This document shows, in pieces, positions 6,449-12,914 of a stretch of DNA of 20,718 nt. A program made the translations under genes and the position numbers. Numbering within the stretch: the stretch's first letter is position 1; each line of letters opens with the position of its first letter. Origin of the DNA: a virus; IMG/VR virus record IMGVR_UViG_3300033149_001484, positions 1 through 20,718 of that record; one strand, written 5' to 3'. Below the pieces are notes generated by a model, which ran no database searches, had not been told where the DNA came from, and saw only the letters and a list, made by a program, of their open reading frames with translations.

Positions 6449-7879
6449 ATGGTGACCAAACGTAAGTCCGCTGGTAAGTCTACTGGTGGTAAATCCAAGT
6501 ACCCCAACGTCAAAGTCTCTGTGTGTGCCGGTAAGGATTCCTTATCGGCTACTCGTTGCAAAGAGTTGCTTGGGTGGCAATCCGATACCGACGATAGTTT
6601 CGGGAATGATTTCTTGTTGAAGGATACTCTAGGGGTCAAGACCCGTTGCAACAATAATCTAACCAATCGTCCGCTACGCATGGGGGACGTAGCTAGACTA
6701 CAACAAGAGCATCTACGTAGACGGTGGCACCTGAATGGTGAGCCGATCATCATTGGCGAAACCGGTGCGGTCCTTAACGGTCAACATAGTATGATTGCCC
6801 TAGTACTAGCTGCACAAGCGTGGAAAGAGGGTCTGGCACCCGGTTGGAAGACTGAACCCACCATGGACAAGGTTGTAGTCTACGGTGTTGATGAGACAGA
6901 TCACGTAGTCAACACCATAGACACCTGCCGATCACGCACATTAGCTGATGTGCTCTACCGTAGTAGCCGATTCGCCGAGTTACCAAAGGGGGATAAGGAC
7001 AAAGTCTCCAAGATTACGTCATGGGCGATAAAGCTCTGTTGGAGTCGTCTAGGCATAGCTAATGCCTACGACATTCGCACCACCCTTAGTGAGCAGGTAG
7101 ACTTCCTGGAAAGACACCTCAAGCTGATAGAGTGCGCTCAGCATGTCTATGAAGACACCGCCGATGATCGTACAATCTCCAAGGTAGTCTCCCCCGGCAC
7201 ATTGGCCGGACTACTCTATCTGATGGGTTCATCCTCTACTATCCCAGAGGAATACTATCATGCCGATAATCCCAGCGAAGCCGACCTTAGTTGGGATAAC
7301 TGGGGTAAAGCCACCGAATACATGACATTGCTTATGGGGGACTCGCCCAGGACGATGGCTGTGAGGCGTGCCCTAATTAACCTTACAAGTGAGGGGGAGG
7401 GAGCCAACCTAACCGAGAAAATATCCACGGTTATTCTAGGTTGGTTGTCCTACATTAGCAACGACTCACCGGTTAAGAGCAAAGATCTCAAGCTGTCCTA
7501 CGAAGTGGACGATGAAGGATTCCAGACCCTAGTAGATTTGCCCCTCATAGGTGGAATTGACACTATGGGTTTGCACGATGATCCGGAACCCACCGACGAC
7601 GAAATAGAAGATATTGAACAACGCAAGAAGACGGTACAGGACAAGAAGAGGGGCAAACCTACTACCCCCGAACCGACGCGCGGGTCATCGGACCCTACCC
7701 TAGGAGCTCGGGTGTGGGTGCCAACAAAGTCCGGTAACAGCTACTGGGAGGGCACACTAGTAGCATTGTCCGGTCAGGAGGCACGGGTCAAGGTCGGTCC
7801 CGGTCAACCGGGGGCGGGGATCACCCGGAGGGTGCCCCAGCACCAGCTACACCTCCAGGACCCCACGGCAGCCAAGTGA
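6449..7879 (+). CDS. ParB/DGQHR-like domain protein
   Basis: A 476-residue protein. Residues about 65-125 (NNNLTNRPLRMGDVARLQQE, RRRWHLNGEPIIIGETG, LNGQHSMIA) match the ParB/Srx-like 'GQHR' fold, in which the usual GQHR-L is here GQHS-M. The middle (150-360) is helical and unassigned. The C-terminus is acidic (DDDEIEDIE-like), then ends in a small SH3/Tudor-like module (RVWVPTKSGNSYWEGTLVAL). Start ATG at 6449 has GGGAG 7 bases upstream. ParB-fold proteins bind DNA sites or act as nucleases or nucleotide-dependent switches. Repeat elements flank this gene, but no partner ParA is visible. Function remains unproven. Confidence 0.6.
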   Translation: MVTKRKSAGKSTGGKSKYPNVKVSVCAGKDSLSATRCKELLGWQSDTDDSFGNDFLLKDTLGVKTRCNNNLTNRPLRMGDVARLQQEHLRRRWHLNGEPIIIGETGAVLNGQHSMIALVLAAQAWKEGLAPGWKTEPTMDKVVVYGVDETDHVVNTIDTCRSRTLADVLYRSSRFAELPKGDKDKVSKITSWAIKLCWSRLGIANAYDIRTTLSEQVDFLERHLKLIECAQHVYEDTADDRTISKVVSPGTLAGLLYLMGSSSTIPEEYYHADNPSEADLSWDNWGKATEYMTLLMGDSPRTMAVRRALINLTSEGEGANLTEKISTVILGWLSYISNDSPVKSKDLKLSYEVDDEGFQTLVDLPLIGGIDTMGLHDDPEPTDDEIEDIEQRKKTVQDKKRGKPTTPEPTRGSSDPTLGARVWVPTKSGNSYWEGTLVALSGQEARVKVGPGQPGAGITRRVPQHQLHLQDPTAAK

Positions 7880-7900
7880 CCTCTCCCAACCCGACATTCC

Positions 7901-7931
7901 ACCCGCCCAAGACCTCCTGGGCGGGTTTTTT
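7901..7931 (+). terminator. Intrinsic terminator after the ParB-like gene
   Basis: A perfect 9-bp stem, ACCCGCCCA (7901-7909) with TGGGCGGGT (7918-7926), an 8-nt loop, and a six-T run at 7926-7931. This is a textbook rho-independent terminator 22 bp after the stop codon. The same stem and loop length reappear at 9534-9559 without the T run. Confidence 0.9.
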
Positions 7932-7936
7932 CGTGG

Positions 7937-8065
7937 ATTTTCCCGGAAATTTTTGGAATTTTCCCGGAAATTTTTGGCGTCGTAAGTCTTTACTACATAT
8001 ACGTTTATAATAATTGCCCCCAACTATTTTCCAGAAAATACTAAAATAGCCGCCCCCAGCTATTT
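7937..8065. repeat. Direct repeats and palindrome element, downstream copy
   Basis: A perfect 20-bp direct repeat lies at 7937-7956 and 7958-7977 (core TTTTCCCGGAAATTTTTGG, period 21). CGTAAGTC (7981-7988) and TACTACATATACGT (7991-8004) follow, echoing 6238-6271. Next comes a 14-bp pair, GCCCCCARCTATTT at 8016-8029 and 8052-8065, then the inverted repeat TATTTTC-CA-GAAAATA (8025-8040). The block lies just upstream of the promoter at 8063. It may be an operator, a partition-like site or a replication element. Confidence 0.6.
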
Positions 8066-8090
8066 ACTTCGATCGATACTAGTGTATAAT
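8063..8090 (+). promoter_or_regulatory. Promoter for the accessory gene run
   Basis: TTTACT (8063-8068), 16 bp, then a perfect TATAAT (8085-8090). Predicted start near 8097 gives a 51-nt leader to the ATG at 8148. It follows a strong terminator, so it likely begins a new transcript through the small ORFs. Confidence 0.55.
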
Positions 8091-8147
8091 AGGGGCAGAC
8101 GAAGGGAAACGAGACAACTCAAATCAAAACTAAGGAAAGAGACCAAG

Positions 8148-8357
8148 ATGACACAAGCGCAAACCAAATTGGAGGCGGCCAAAACCAACCTAGGAAGGAC
8201 TCTCGCAGAGTGTAACAGAATCAACGCGGAGTGGTTGGCGACCCGTGCAAAATGGGGGAAAGCCATCGCAGAGGCCCTCGCGGAGTGGTCCGATGCCCAA
8301 GCGAAGTGGGAAGAGGCCATCGCGGAGTGGGAAAAGGATAAGGAAGCAAACTCGTAA
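8148..8357 (+). CDS. Small Trp-periodic helical protein (copy 1)
   Basis: A 69-residue, almost entirely helical Ala/Glu/Lys/Trp-rich protein. Trp recurs at 7- or 11-residue spacing (INAEW, RAKW, LAEW, QAKW, IAEW), as in a heptad/hendecad coiled coil with Trp in the core. There is no membrane segment or signal peptide. The GTG at 8082 is rejected since it lies in the -10 box; the ATG at 8148 follows AAGGA with an 11-base spacer. It resembles the proteins at 8770 and 9141. Its stop codon lies inside the AAACTCGTAACC intergenic motif. Function unknown; coiled-coil assembly or host-factor binding are possibilities only. Confidence 0.65.
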   Translation: MTQAQTKLEAAKTNLGRTLAECNRINAEWLATRAKWGKAIAEALAEWSDAQAKWEEAIAEWEKDKEANS

Positions 8358-8420
8358 CCAACCAACCGGTGTGGCCTATGTATGGCTGTACCACTCACAC
8401 CTATCTGGAGGATTGTACCG
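8348..8420 (+). repeat. Intergenic cassette, divergent copy
   Basis: Begins with AAACTCGTAACC (8348-8359), identical to the later cassettes, and ends with a CTGGAGGA ribosome site, but the middle differs and lacks the CCCGCCCA hairpin. Here the TAA of the preceding gene is the second TAA of the motif, a frame different from the other copies. Confidence 0.5.
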
Positions 8421-8711
8421 ATGAAAGCCTATCTTGAGACTAGAAGCCAATCTGCAAAAGGGTCATTCCCGCATCAGGGGCCAGATACGTACGTTGCGGT
8501 CCAAATAGTCCCAAATGGGGCGAAACCCCTAGTGGCCCTCAACAGAAACGTAGCCGCCATGAGGGGTATCGAGATCATCTATTGTGGGGAGGGTTATCGG
8601 AACCGCCAGAAAACAAGCAGGAGTATGTTACGGGCGGCACTGGAAAAGGGGCAACGTATCGTCAACGAGGTCAATGGAAATCCTGAAACCAATGGCCCGA
8701 CGGCGATGTAA
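8421..8711 (+). CDS. Small conserved protein, unknown function
   Basis: A 96-residue protein, mixed alpha/beta. The core TYVAVQIVPNGAKPLVALNR is followed by GIEIIYCGEGY, then a helix rich in Arg/Ser/Ala (RQKTSRSMLRAALEKGQR). It looks like a compact globular domain rather than the helical repeat type of its neighbours. The start at 8421 (CTGGAGGATTGTACCG-ATG) is preferred over an in-frame ATG at 8382 with no ribosome site. The stop TAA is the first element of the following intergenic cassette. I do not recognise a function. Confidence 0.6.
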   Translation: MKAYLETRSQSAKGSFPHQGPDTYVAVQIVPNGAKPLVALNRNVAAMRGIEIIYCGEGYRNRQKTSRSMLRAALEKGQRIVNEVNGNPETNGPTAM

Positions 8712-8764
8712 ACTCGTAACCACAACACCCGCCCAGGGACAGGTGGGCATAACCTAGGAGGAAA
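8707..8764 (+). repeat. Intergenic cassette with hairpin, copy 2
   Basis: TGTAAACTCGTAACC, then CACAACACCCGCCCAGGG, CAGGTGGGC, ATAACCT and AGGAGG. The hairpin GCCCA (8731-8735)/TGGGC (8744-8748) has an 8-nt loop. Nearly identical to 9514-9575. It supplies the stop codon of the gene before and the ribosome site of the gene after. Confidence 0.75.
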
Positions 8765-8769
8765 AAACG

Positions 8770-9057
8770 ATGACTCACGAAACGAGAAAAACCGAATTGG
8801 ACGTGATCGACGATGAATTGGCCATGGCTGAAGAGCGAGAGCGCGAGGCTGGCCTGAAGTCGTGCGACGCTGGCATGAAGTGGAAAGACGCCCGCGATGA
8901 GTGGAAAGCGAACCCCACCGAACAAGCCCTGGCGGCCATGAGAGAAGCCGACGCGGCGTGGAAAAGGGCCGAGCAGGAATGGGACGATGCCTACGCGGAG
9001 TGGGAACGCGCGAGCACGGCATGGGCCGAGGCTGACGAACACCTGGCAACCTTGTAA
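8770..9057 (+). CDS. Small Trp-periodic helical protein (copy 2)
   Basis: A 95-residue highly charged helical protein. Its C-terminal half has Trp every seven residues: DAAW, EQEW, YAEW, STAW. An earlier pair (MKW, DEW) has the same spacing, separated by a 20-residue Ala-rich interval. The stretch AYAEWERA resembles the AIAEWEKD part of the first copy, so the two are probably paralogues. It starts at ATG 8770 with AGGAGG 8 bases upstream and ends in TGTAAACTCG. No enzymatic motif, Cys pair or membrane segment is seen. A parallel or antiparallel coiled-coil oligomer is likely (inference). Confidence 0.65.
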   Translation: MTHETRKTELDVIDDELAMAEEREREAGLKSCDAGMKWKDARDEWKANPTEQALAAMREADAAWKRAEQEWDDAYAEWERASTAWAEADEHLATL

Positions 9058-9115
9058 ACTCGTGACTGAGGACACCGTCCAAGGGCAGGCGGGTGGGTAT
9101 AACTCAGGGAGAAAA
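9053..9115 (+). repeat. Intergenic cassette, copy 3 (divergent)
   Basis: TGTAAACTCGTGACTG then ACACCGTCCAAGGGCAGG, GGGTATAACTCAGGGAG. It aligns with the other cassettes but with scattered changes that weaken the hairpin. The preceding gene again ends at the TAA of TGTAAACTCG. An extra 25 bp precede the next ATG. Confidence 0.65.
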
Positions 9116-9140
9116 AGTGATAACTCATAAGGAGGACAGC

Positions 9141-9512
9141 ATGATCCATGACAACTTTAACGAGCGAACATTCCGCAAGATGCGCCGTGTGGCTGATCTT
9201 ATGCACACGGAACTCGCGCAAGCCGCCGAACTGCCGGCGACTCAAGCCCACATCAGCACCCACTTAATCGAGAGGGAGAAGGAGACCCGCACGGACTTGG
9301 AGGCGGCCCAGGTCCGCGCAGAGGCGGCCCGCGCAGAGACAAGAGAAGCCTACAGGGATTGGTGCGAGACTCGTACCACTGAGGCCTACCAACAGTGGGT
9401 CGAGGCCGACGCGGCACGCAGAAGGGCCGACGCGGAATGCAAGAGGTCCCGCGCAAAATGGGCTAGGGCCGATAAAGCACTAATCGAGGCCGCCAGACGG
9501 AAAAGGCTGTGA
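9141..9512 (+). CDS. Small Trp/Ala/Arg-rich helical protein (copy 3, extended)
   Basis: A 123-residue protein. The N-terminal part (to about residue 55) is unlike the other copies; the C-terminal 70 residues are a long Ala/Arg/Glu helix with spaced Trp (YRDW, YQQW, RAKW) and ADAARRRADAECKR repeats. The ATG at 9141 follows a perfect AAGGAGG at 5 bases, so the in-frame ATG at 9093 is rejected. Unlike its neighbours it ends in TGA just before the TGTAAACTCG cassette. It is basic rather than acidic. It is probably a member of the same family with a grafted head; function unknown. Confidence 0.62.
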   Translation: MIHDNFNERTFRKMRRVADLMHTELAQAAELPATQAHISTHLIEREKETRTDLEAAQVRAEAARAETREAYRDWCETRTTEAYQQWVEADAARRRADAECKRSRAKWARADKALIEAARRKRL

Positions 9513-9513
9513 A

Positions 9514-9575
9514 TGTAAACTCGTAACCACAACACCCGCCCAGGGGCAGGTGGGCGGGTATAACCTGGAGGGAAA
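9514..9575 (+). repeat. Intergenic cassette with full hairpin, copy 4
   Basis: TGTAAACTCGTAACC and CACAACACCCGCCCAGGG are identical to the copy at 8707 apart from one base in the loop. The hairpin is a 9-bp stem, ACCCGCCCA (9534-9542)/TGGGCGGGT (9551-9559), with an 8-nt loop, matching the terminator at 7901 but with TATAACC instead of T residues after it. Ends in CCTGGAGGG. Confidence 0.78.
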
Positions 9576-9586
9576 GGGTAATCGCT

Positions 9587-9796
9587 ATGAACGCAAGACA
9601 GGCGCACCAGCTGCAGGTCGGGGACAAGGTCCAAGTATACTTCGGCACATCACTTCGCCGAGCGGTGATCCGACATATTGAATGGCCACACTTCTGGGTC
9701 TACACTATCCTCCTGAGTGGGCGAGAACACACACAACGGAGTCGATACACCGCACTGTACGCCGATTCCCCGGATGCGCGACCGTTCGGCAAATAA
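9587..9796 (+). CDS. Small SH3-like beta protein
   Basis: A 69-residue protein: QLQVGDKVQVYFGTSLRRAV, then IRHIEWPHFWVYTILLSGRE. Several alternating hydrophobic strands and 'VGDKV' suit a small SH3/KOW-like barrel. ATG at 9587; AAGGG and a farther GGAGGG lie upstream. It begins right after the last repeat cassette. Function unknown; small barrels of this type often bind nucleic acid or peptides. Confidence 0.5.
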   Translation: MNARQAHQLQVGDKVQVYFGTSLRRAVIRHIEWPHFWVYTILLSGREHTQRSRYTALYADSPDARPFGK

Positions 9797-9820
9797 CTAG
9801 TCTCTAGGCTAAAGACACTA

Positions 9821-9840
9821 TTTTCCACCACACCGGAAAA
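9821..9840 (+). promoter_or_regulatory. Hairpin covering the ribosome site of the HTH gene
   Basis: TTTTCC (9821-9826) and GGAAAA (9835-9840) form a 6-bp stem with an 8-nt loop. The right arm contains the only Shine-Dalgarno-like bases (GGA) before the ATG at 9846, so this stem could hide it. Confidence 0.35.
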
Positions 9841-9845
9841 GAAAC

Positions 9846-10046
9846 ATGACACCAACTCAAGCGGCTAAGGTCATAGGATGTAGCCCGGGACAAGTCCGTA
9901 CGCTGATTCGCACGGGCAAGATCCAAGCCACGGTCTATGCGATGCCGGGAGGTATCTACTATGACATTACCCCCCGTGAAGTCAACCGCTATAAGACCCA
10001 GCCACAGAAGCAGGGTTGGCCTCGTGGTCAATCCCGGCGCATCTAA
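9846..10046 (+). CDS. Excisionase/MerR-like helix-turn-helix protein
   Basis: A 66-residue DNA-binding protein. MTPTQAAKVIGCSPGQVRTL is a textbook HTH of the MerR/excisionase class, followed by a strand-turn wing (AMPGGIYYDITPREVNRYKT) and a basic tail. These proteins bind DNA as directionality factors or small regulators. No integrase is in the window, so a regulatory role is equally likely. The ribosome site GGAAAAGAAAC is weak and lies in a hairpin. The helicase gene starts 23 bp after the stop. Confidence 0.72.
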   Translation: MTPTQAAKVIGCSPGQVRTLIRTGKIQATVYAMPGGIYYDITPREVNRYKTQPQKQGWPRGQSRRI

Positions 10047-10069
10047 CTAACCGAGACAGGAGTAACAAG

Positions 10070-12007
10070 ATGAAAAAATCAGAGATTAGAGTCGGCGGTT
10101 GTTACATCGCCAAGATCAACAACAAGTTGACCACGGTTAGGGTAGATACTCTACGGGAACAGTCCCACAATAGTAGGACCACTACCGTCTATGATGTCAC
10201 TAACCTCACGACTGGACGTAGTACTACCTTCCGGTCTGCCGCAAGGTTTCGTCGCCCGGCCGCCCGTCATGGTTCTGCGACTCCATCCTTATCACAGACC
10301 TTATCACAGCGACTCGCTAAGAGGCACGATGACAGTCCGCAACGACACGATCACATCGTGGTTCGCGCCTACGCCGGCACAGGAAAGACATTTACGCAGA
10401 TCGTCGGCGTGGCTTGGGCGTACGGCCAGTCCGTCTGGCCGGAAATCCAAGCGGGTATTGCCGGGATGGTGGGCATCGACCCCGAAGAATTTGAGATAAC
10501 GCCGTCCGACGAACAACAAGCTGTCTGGGATGCCTTTGCGGAGAGTAAGGGTGAAACAACTAGTATCGTGTATTGCGCCTTCAACAAGAGTATAGTTACG
10601 GAGTTTAGCGTACAGTGGGGGTGGCTGGTGCAACTACTCCAGTCCGTAGGTGTCAATCTCCGCTTCGCTACTATCAATAGTCTAGGGAGCCAAGCTGTCT
10701 ACCAACATTACGGCAGGATGCGGATCGACAAAGACAACGTGGAGAAGGTCATCGCTCGTTTGCTGAACGAGGATATTTGGGATCTGAGACGGGGGCAACA
10801 GACCCTCCTAAAGGCTACGGTCAAATTAGTAGATATGGCCAAGCTGACTCTGGCTGGATGGGATGAAAAACACGGGTTTTCGCCCCAAGAGGTAACGGAT
10901 GATGTGCTAGACAGACTATGCAGTCAATACGACATCGAGACTAACGGAGCTAGAGAGAGAGTATATCCCCTAGTCCGGGATGTGCTGCAGGAATGTATGG
11001 AACCCAAAAGTTTTATTGACTTTAACGACCAAAACTGGCTCCCAATTATTAACGACCAATCAGTCGCCAAAGCGGATCTGGTGTTAGTCGATGAAGGGCA
11101 AGATCTCAACCGCTGCAAACAGGAGTTCTGCCGTCGCATTGCCGGTACTCGTGGTCGTATGGTGCTGGTTGGTGACGTGAACCAAGCTATCTACGGTTTC
11201 GCCGGGGCCGACGTGGATAGCATCCCACGCATGGAGCAGCTACTAGGGGTGACCAAACCTCTGACGTTGTCGGAGACCCGTCGTTGCTGTCAAGCGGTAG
11301 TTCGGGAAGCACAACAGATTGTCCCTGGTTTCCGCGCGCACCCTGATAACCCCGAAGGTCTGGTGCGCACTCTGTCGGTCGACAAGTACACCAAAGAAGT
11401 TACTGACGGAGATATGGTGCTGTGTAGAGTCAACGCCCCACTAGTCTCTCAAGCTCTACGGCTAATTAAGGATGGTCGTAAGGCAGTTATCCGAGGACGA
11501 GACTTCGGAACCACCTTGCAAAACTTCGTTAAGAGGATAAAGGCCACAACCATAGAAGGCTTGTTAAGCGCGGTGGATAAATGGGTTTCGAAAGAATCCG
11601 TCAAGGAGGGGCGCAAAAAATTCCCCAGTGAGGCACGCATCCTAGCCATCCAGGATCGGGGCGACTGCATTCACGCTTTCGCAGAAGATGCCGAAACCAT
11701 TGAAGATATTATTACCAAGATGACCCTAGTATTCGCCGGGAAAGTCTGCCCCAAATGCGGAAAGCATTACGGAGAAGAGACAGCGAAATGTTATACGTGC
11801 AAAGCAATGCTGGTAACCCCTCAAGGTGTCCTGTTCAGCAGTGTGCATAAGGCTAAGGGATTAGAGGCAAATCGGGTATTCATCTTCCTGAAAGATGCCC
11901 CGATGCCTCACCCTATGGCTAAGTTGTCGTGGGAGCGCCAACAGGAAGTCAACCTAAAGTATGTAGCTATCACCAGGGCCAAAAGAGAACTGGTTTATGT
12001 TAACTAG
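10070..12007 (+). CDS. UvrD-like superfamily 1 helicase with N-terminal domain and zinc ribbon
   Basis: A 645-residue ATP-driven DNA helicase. Walker A is AYAGTGKT (100-107), motif II is VLVDEGQD (338-345), motif III is GDVNQAIYGFAGA (368-380), motif V is SVHKAKGLEA (591-600) and motif VI is YVAITRAKRE (631-640). Two additions stand out. Residues 1-62 form a separate small beta domain (EIRVGGCYIAKINNKLTTVR, then TNLTTGRSTTFRSAARF). A four-Cys zinc ribbon (C560, C563, C574, C577) sits just before motif V. The ATG at 10070 with AGGAG 7 bases upstream replaces the in-frame ATG at 10016, which would overlap the HTH gene. It may unwind DNA in replication or recombination with the minus-strand module. 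Confidence 0.88.
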   Translation: MKKSEIRVGGCYIAKINNKLTTVRVDTLREQSHNSRTTTVYDVTNLTTGRSTTFRSAARFRRPAARHGSATPSLSQTLSQRLAKRHDDSPQRHDHIVVRAYAGTGKTFTQIVGVAWAYGQSVWPEIQAGIAGMVGIDPEEFEITPSDEQQAVWDAFAESKGETTSIVYCAFNKSIVTEFSVQWGWLVQLLQSVGVNLRFATINSLGSQAVYQHYGRMRIDKDNVEKVIARLLNEDIWDLRRGQQTLLKATVKLVDMAKLTLAGWDEKHGFSPQEVTDDVLDRLCSQYDIETNGARERVYPLVRDVLQECMEPKSFIDFNDQNWLPIINDQSVAKADLVLVDEGQDLNRCKQEFCRRIAGTRGRMVLVGDVNQAIYGFAGADVDSIPRMEQLLGVTKPLTLSETRRCCQAVVREAQQIVPGFRAHPDNPEGLVRTLSVDKYTKEVTDGDMVLCRVNAPLVSQALRLIKDGRKAVIRGRDFGTTLQNFVKRIKATTIEGLLSAVDKWVSKESVKEGRKKFPSEARILAIQDRGDCIHAFAEDAETIEDIITKMTLVFAGKVCPKCGKHYGEETAKCYTCKAMLVTPQGVLFSSVHKAKGLEANRVFIFLKDAPMPHPMAKLSWERQQEVNLKYVAITRAKRELVYVN

Positions 12008-12020
12008 CCAACCGCCACGA

Positions 12021-12046
12021 CTATAGGTATAAACACCTATAGGTAT
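12021..12046 (+). repeat. Repeat/hairpin before the gene at 12071
   Basis: CTATAGGTAT occurs at 12021-12030 and 12037-12046. The bases between them produce an inverted repeat, TATAGGT-ATAAAC-ACCTATA, and the second copy contains the palindrome ACCTATAGGT. It lies just before the ribosome site; operator or leader hairpin are both plausible. Confidence 0.5.
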
Positions 12047-12070
12047 GAACCCGAGAAAGGAACAATGACA

Positions 12071-12646
12071 ATGAAACTTTCCGTTCCCGATGATGTAAAC
12101 GTCTTCGACCGCGACCTCAAGATCATTACGGTCAGAAACATCACGGAAAAGGGGATCGCACGATACCTGAAAAAAGTGCCGGGCAGACGTTACGATTTTC
12201 TACAATCCGCCGCGGAAACCGGAATTGCCATAACGCCATATCTTGCCTTTCGCATGTCCCCGGAGGATACCGCCAACGTACAGAAGGCGGTTGATGGTCG
12301 AGAGACGCATGGCGGTAGGGTACTCACACGAAAAAAATTAGAAGAGCAGTTGCGGCCCACTCCCGGGAAGGTCTACTACAGGGCAACCATCATCCGGGGT
12401 GCTTCAAGAACATTCCAGACGTCACTGAGTGAAACCAGACAAGCCTACCTACTTGAAAATGAGATCGGCACACAAGTCGTAATAGACGCCCAGTACCTGA
12501 AAATTGTGCGATACCGTTGGCCGGGCGCAACGGTCGCATTTGCCGACGACGAGACCCAAATCTGTTTTTTCACTGATGATTGCATGACCAATTGCGTAGG
12601 CGTCGCTATGCCGTTGAAATCTCATCAGCCAATCGTGATCTTGTAA
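12071..12646 (+). CDS. Hypothetical protein, 191 aa
   Basis: I do not recognise this protein. It begins MKLSVPDDVNVFDRDLK, has a helical middle (MSPEDTANVQKAVDGRE), then a beta-rich stretch with GKVYYRATIIRGASRTFQTS that could be a small barrel, and a Cys-containing C-terminus (CFFTDDCMTNC, spaced C-x6-C-x3-C). No signal peptide or membrane segment is seen. Two ATGs, 12065 and 12071, compete; the AAAGGA at 12056 is 3 bases from the first and 9 from the second, so the second is preferred. It precedes two very small ORFs, probably on the same transcript. Confidence 0.6.
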   Translation: MKLSVPDDVNVFDRDLKIITVRNITEKGIARYLKKVPGRRYDFLQSAAETGIAITPYLAFRMSPEDTANVQKAVDGRETHGGRVLTRKKLEEQLRPTPGKVYYRATIIRGASRTFQTSLSETRQAYLLENEIGTQVVIDAQYLKIVRYRWPGATVAFADDETQICFFTDDCMTNCVGVAMPLKSHQPIVIL

Positions 12647-12659
12647 TGGGAGGATTATG

Positions 12660-12914
12660 ATGTCTCAAACACAACAACCCTCAGTAGAGGTCCAATCCAC
12701 GGGGACCCGAATCATCCCGACCCATAAAACCTGTCAACGCGAACGTATGTTGGATCGGCAGGGCAGGGCTATCCACTGTAAAGCCAAGGGCTACGCCCAA
12801 TTCACTCTAGGCGTACCTCTCTGCCGTAAGCACTTTCTGGAGTTGCTTGAAGTTATCAACTTCCAGATGGGTAGATCATTTGCGCGAAAGGGAGATCCCA
12901 ATGACAATGACTAA
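12660..12914 (+). CDS. Small putative zinc-binding protein
   Basis: An 84-residue protein with HKTCQRERM (C25), AIHC (C40) and LCRKHF (C55, H58), a CCCH pattern suggesting one zinc site. The C-terminal helix is FLELLEVINFQMG. Two adjacent ATGs (12657, 12660) follow GGGAGG; spacing of 6 favours the second. It overlaps the next ORF by 14 bp. Function unknown; zinc-dependent nucleic-acid or protein binding is a guess. Confidence 0.55.
   Translation: MSQTQQPSVEVQSTGTRIIPTHKTCQRERMLDRQGRAIHCKAKGYAQFTLGVPLCRKHFLELLEVINFQMGRSFARKGDPNDND

Noticed and set aside
8082-8147. GTG-initiated extension of the first helical protein
   Set aside because: It overlaps the -10 box at 8085-8090 and would need a start upstream of transcription.
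10191-10677. ORFs on both strands inside the helicase gene
   Set aside because: They are shadows of the helicase frame, which contains all expected motifs.
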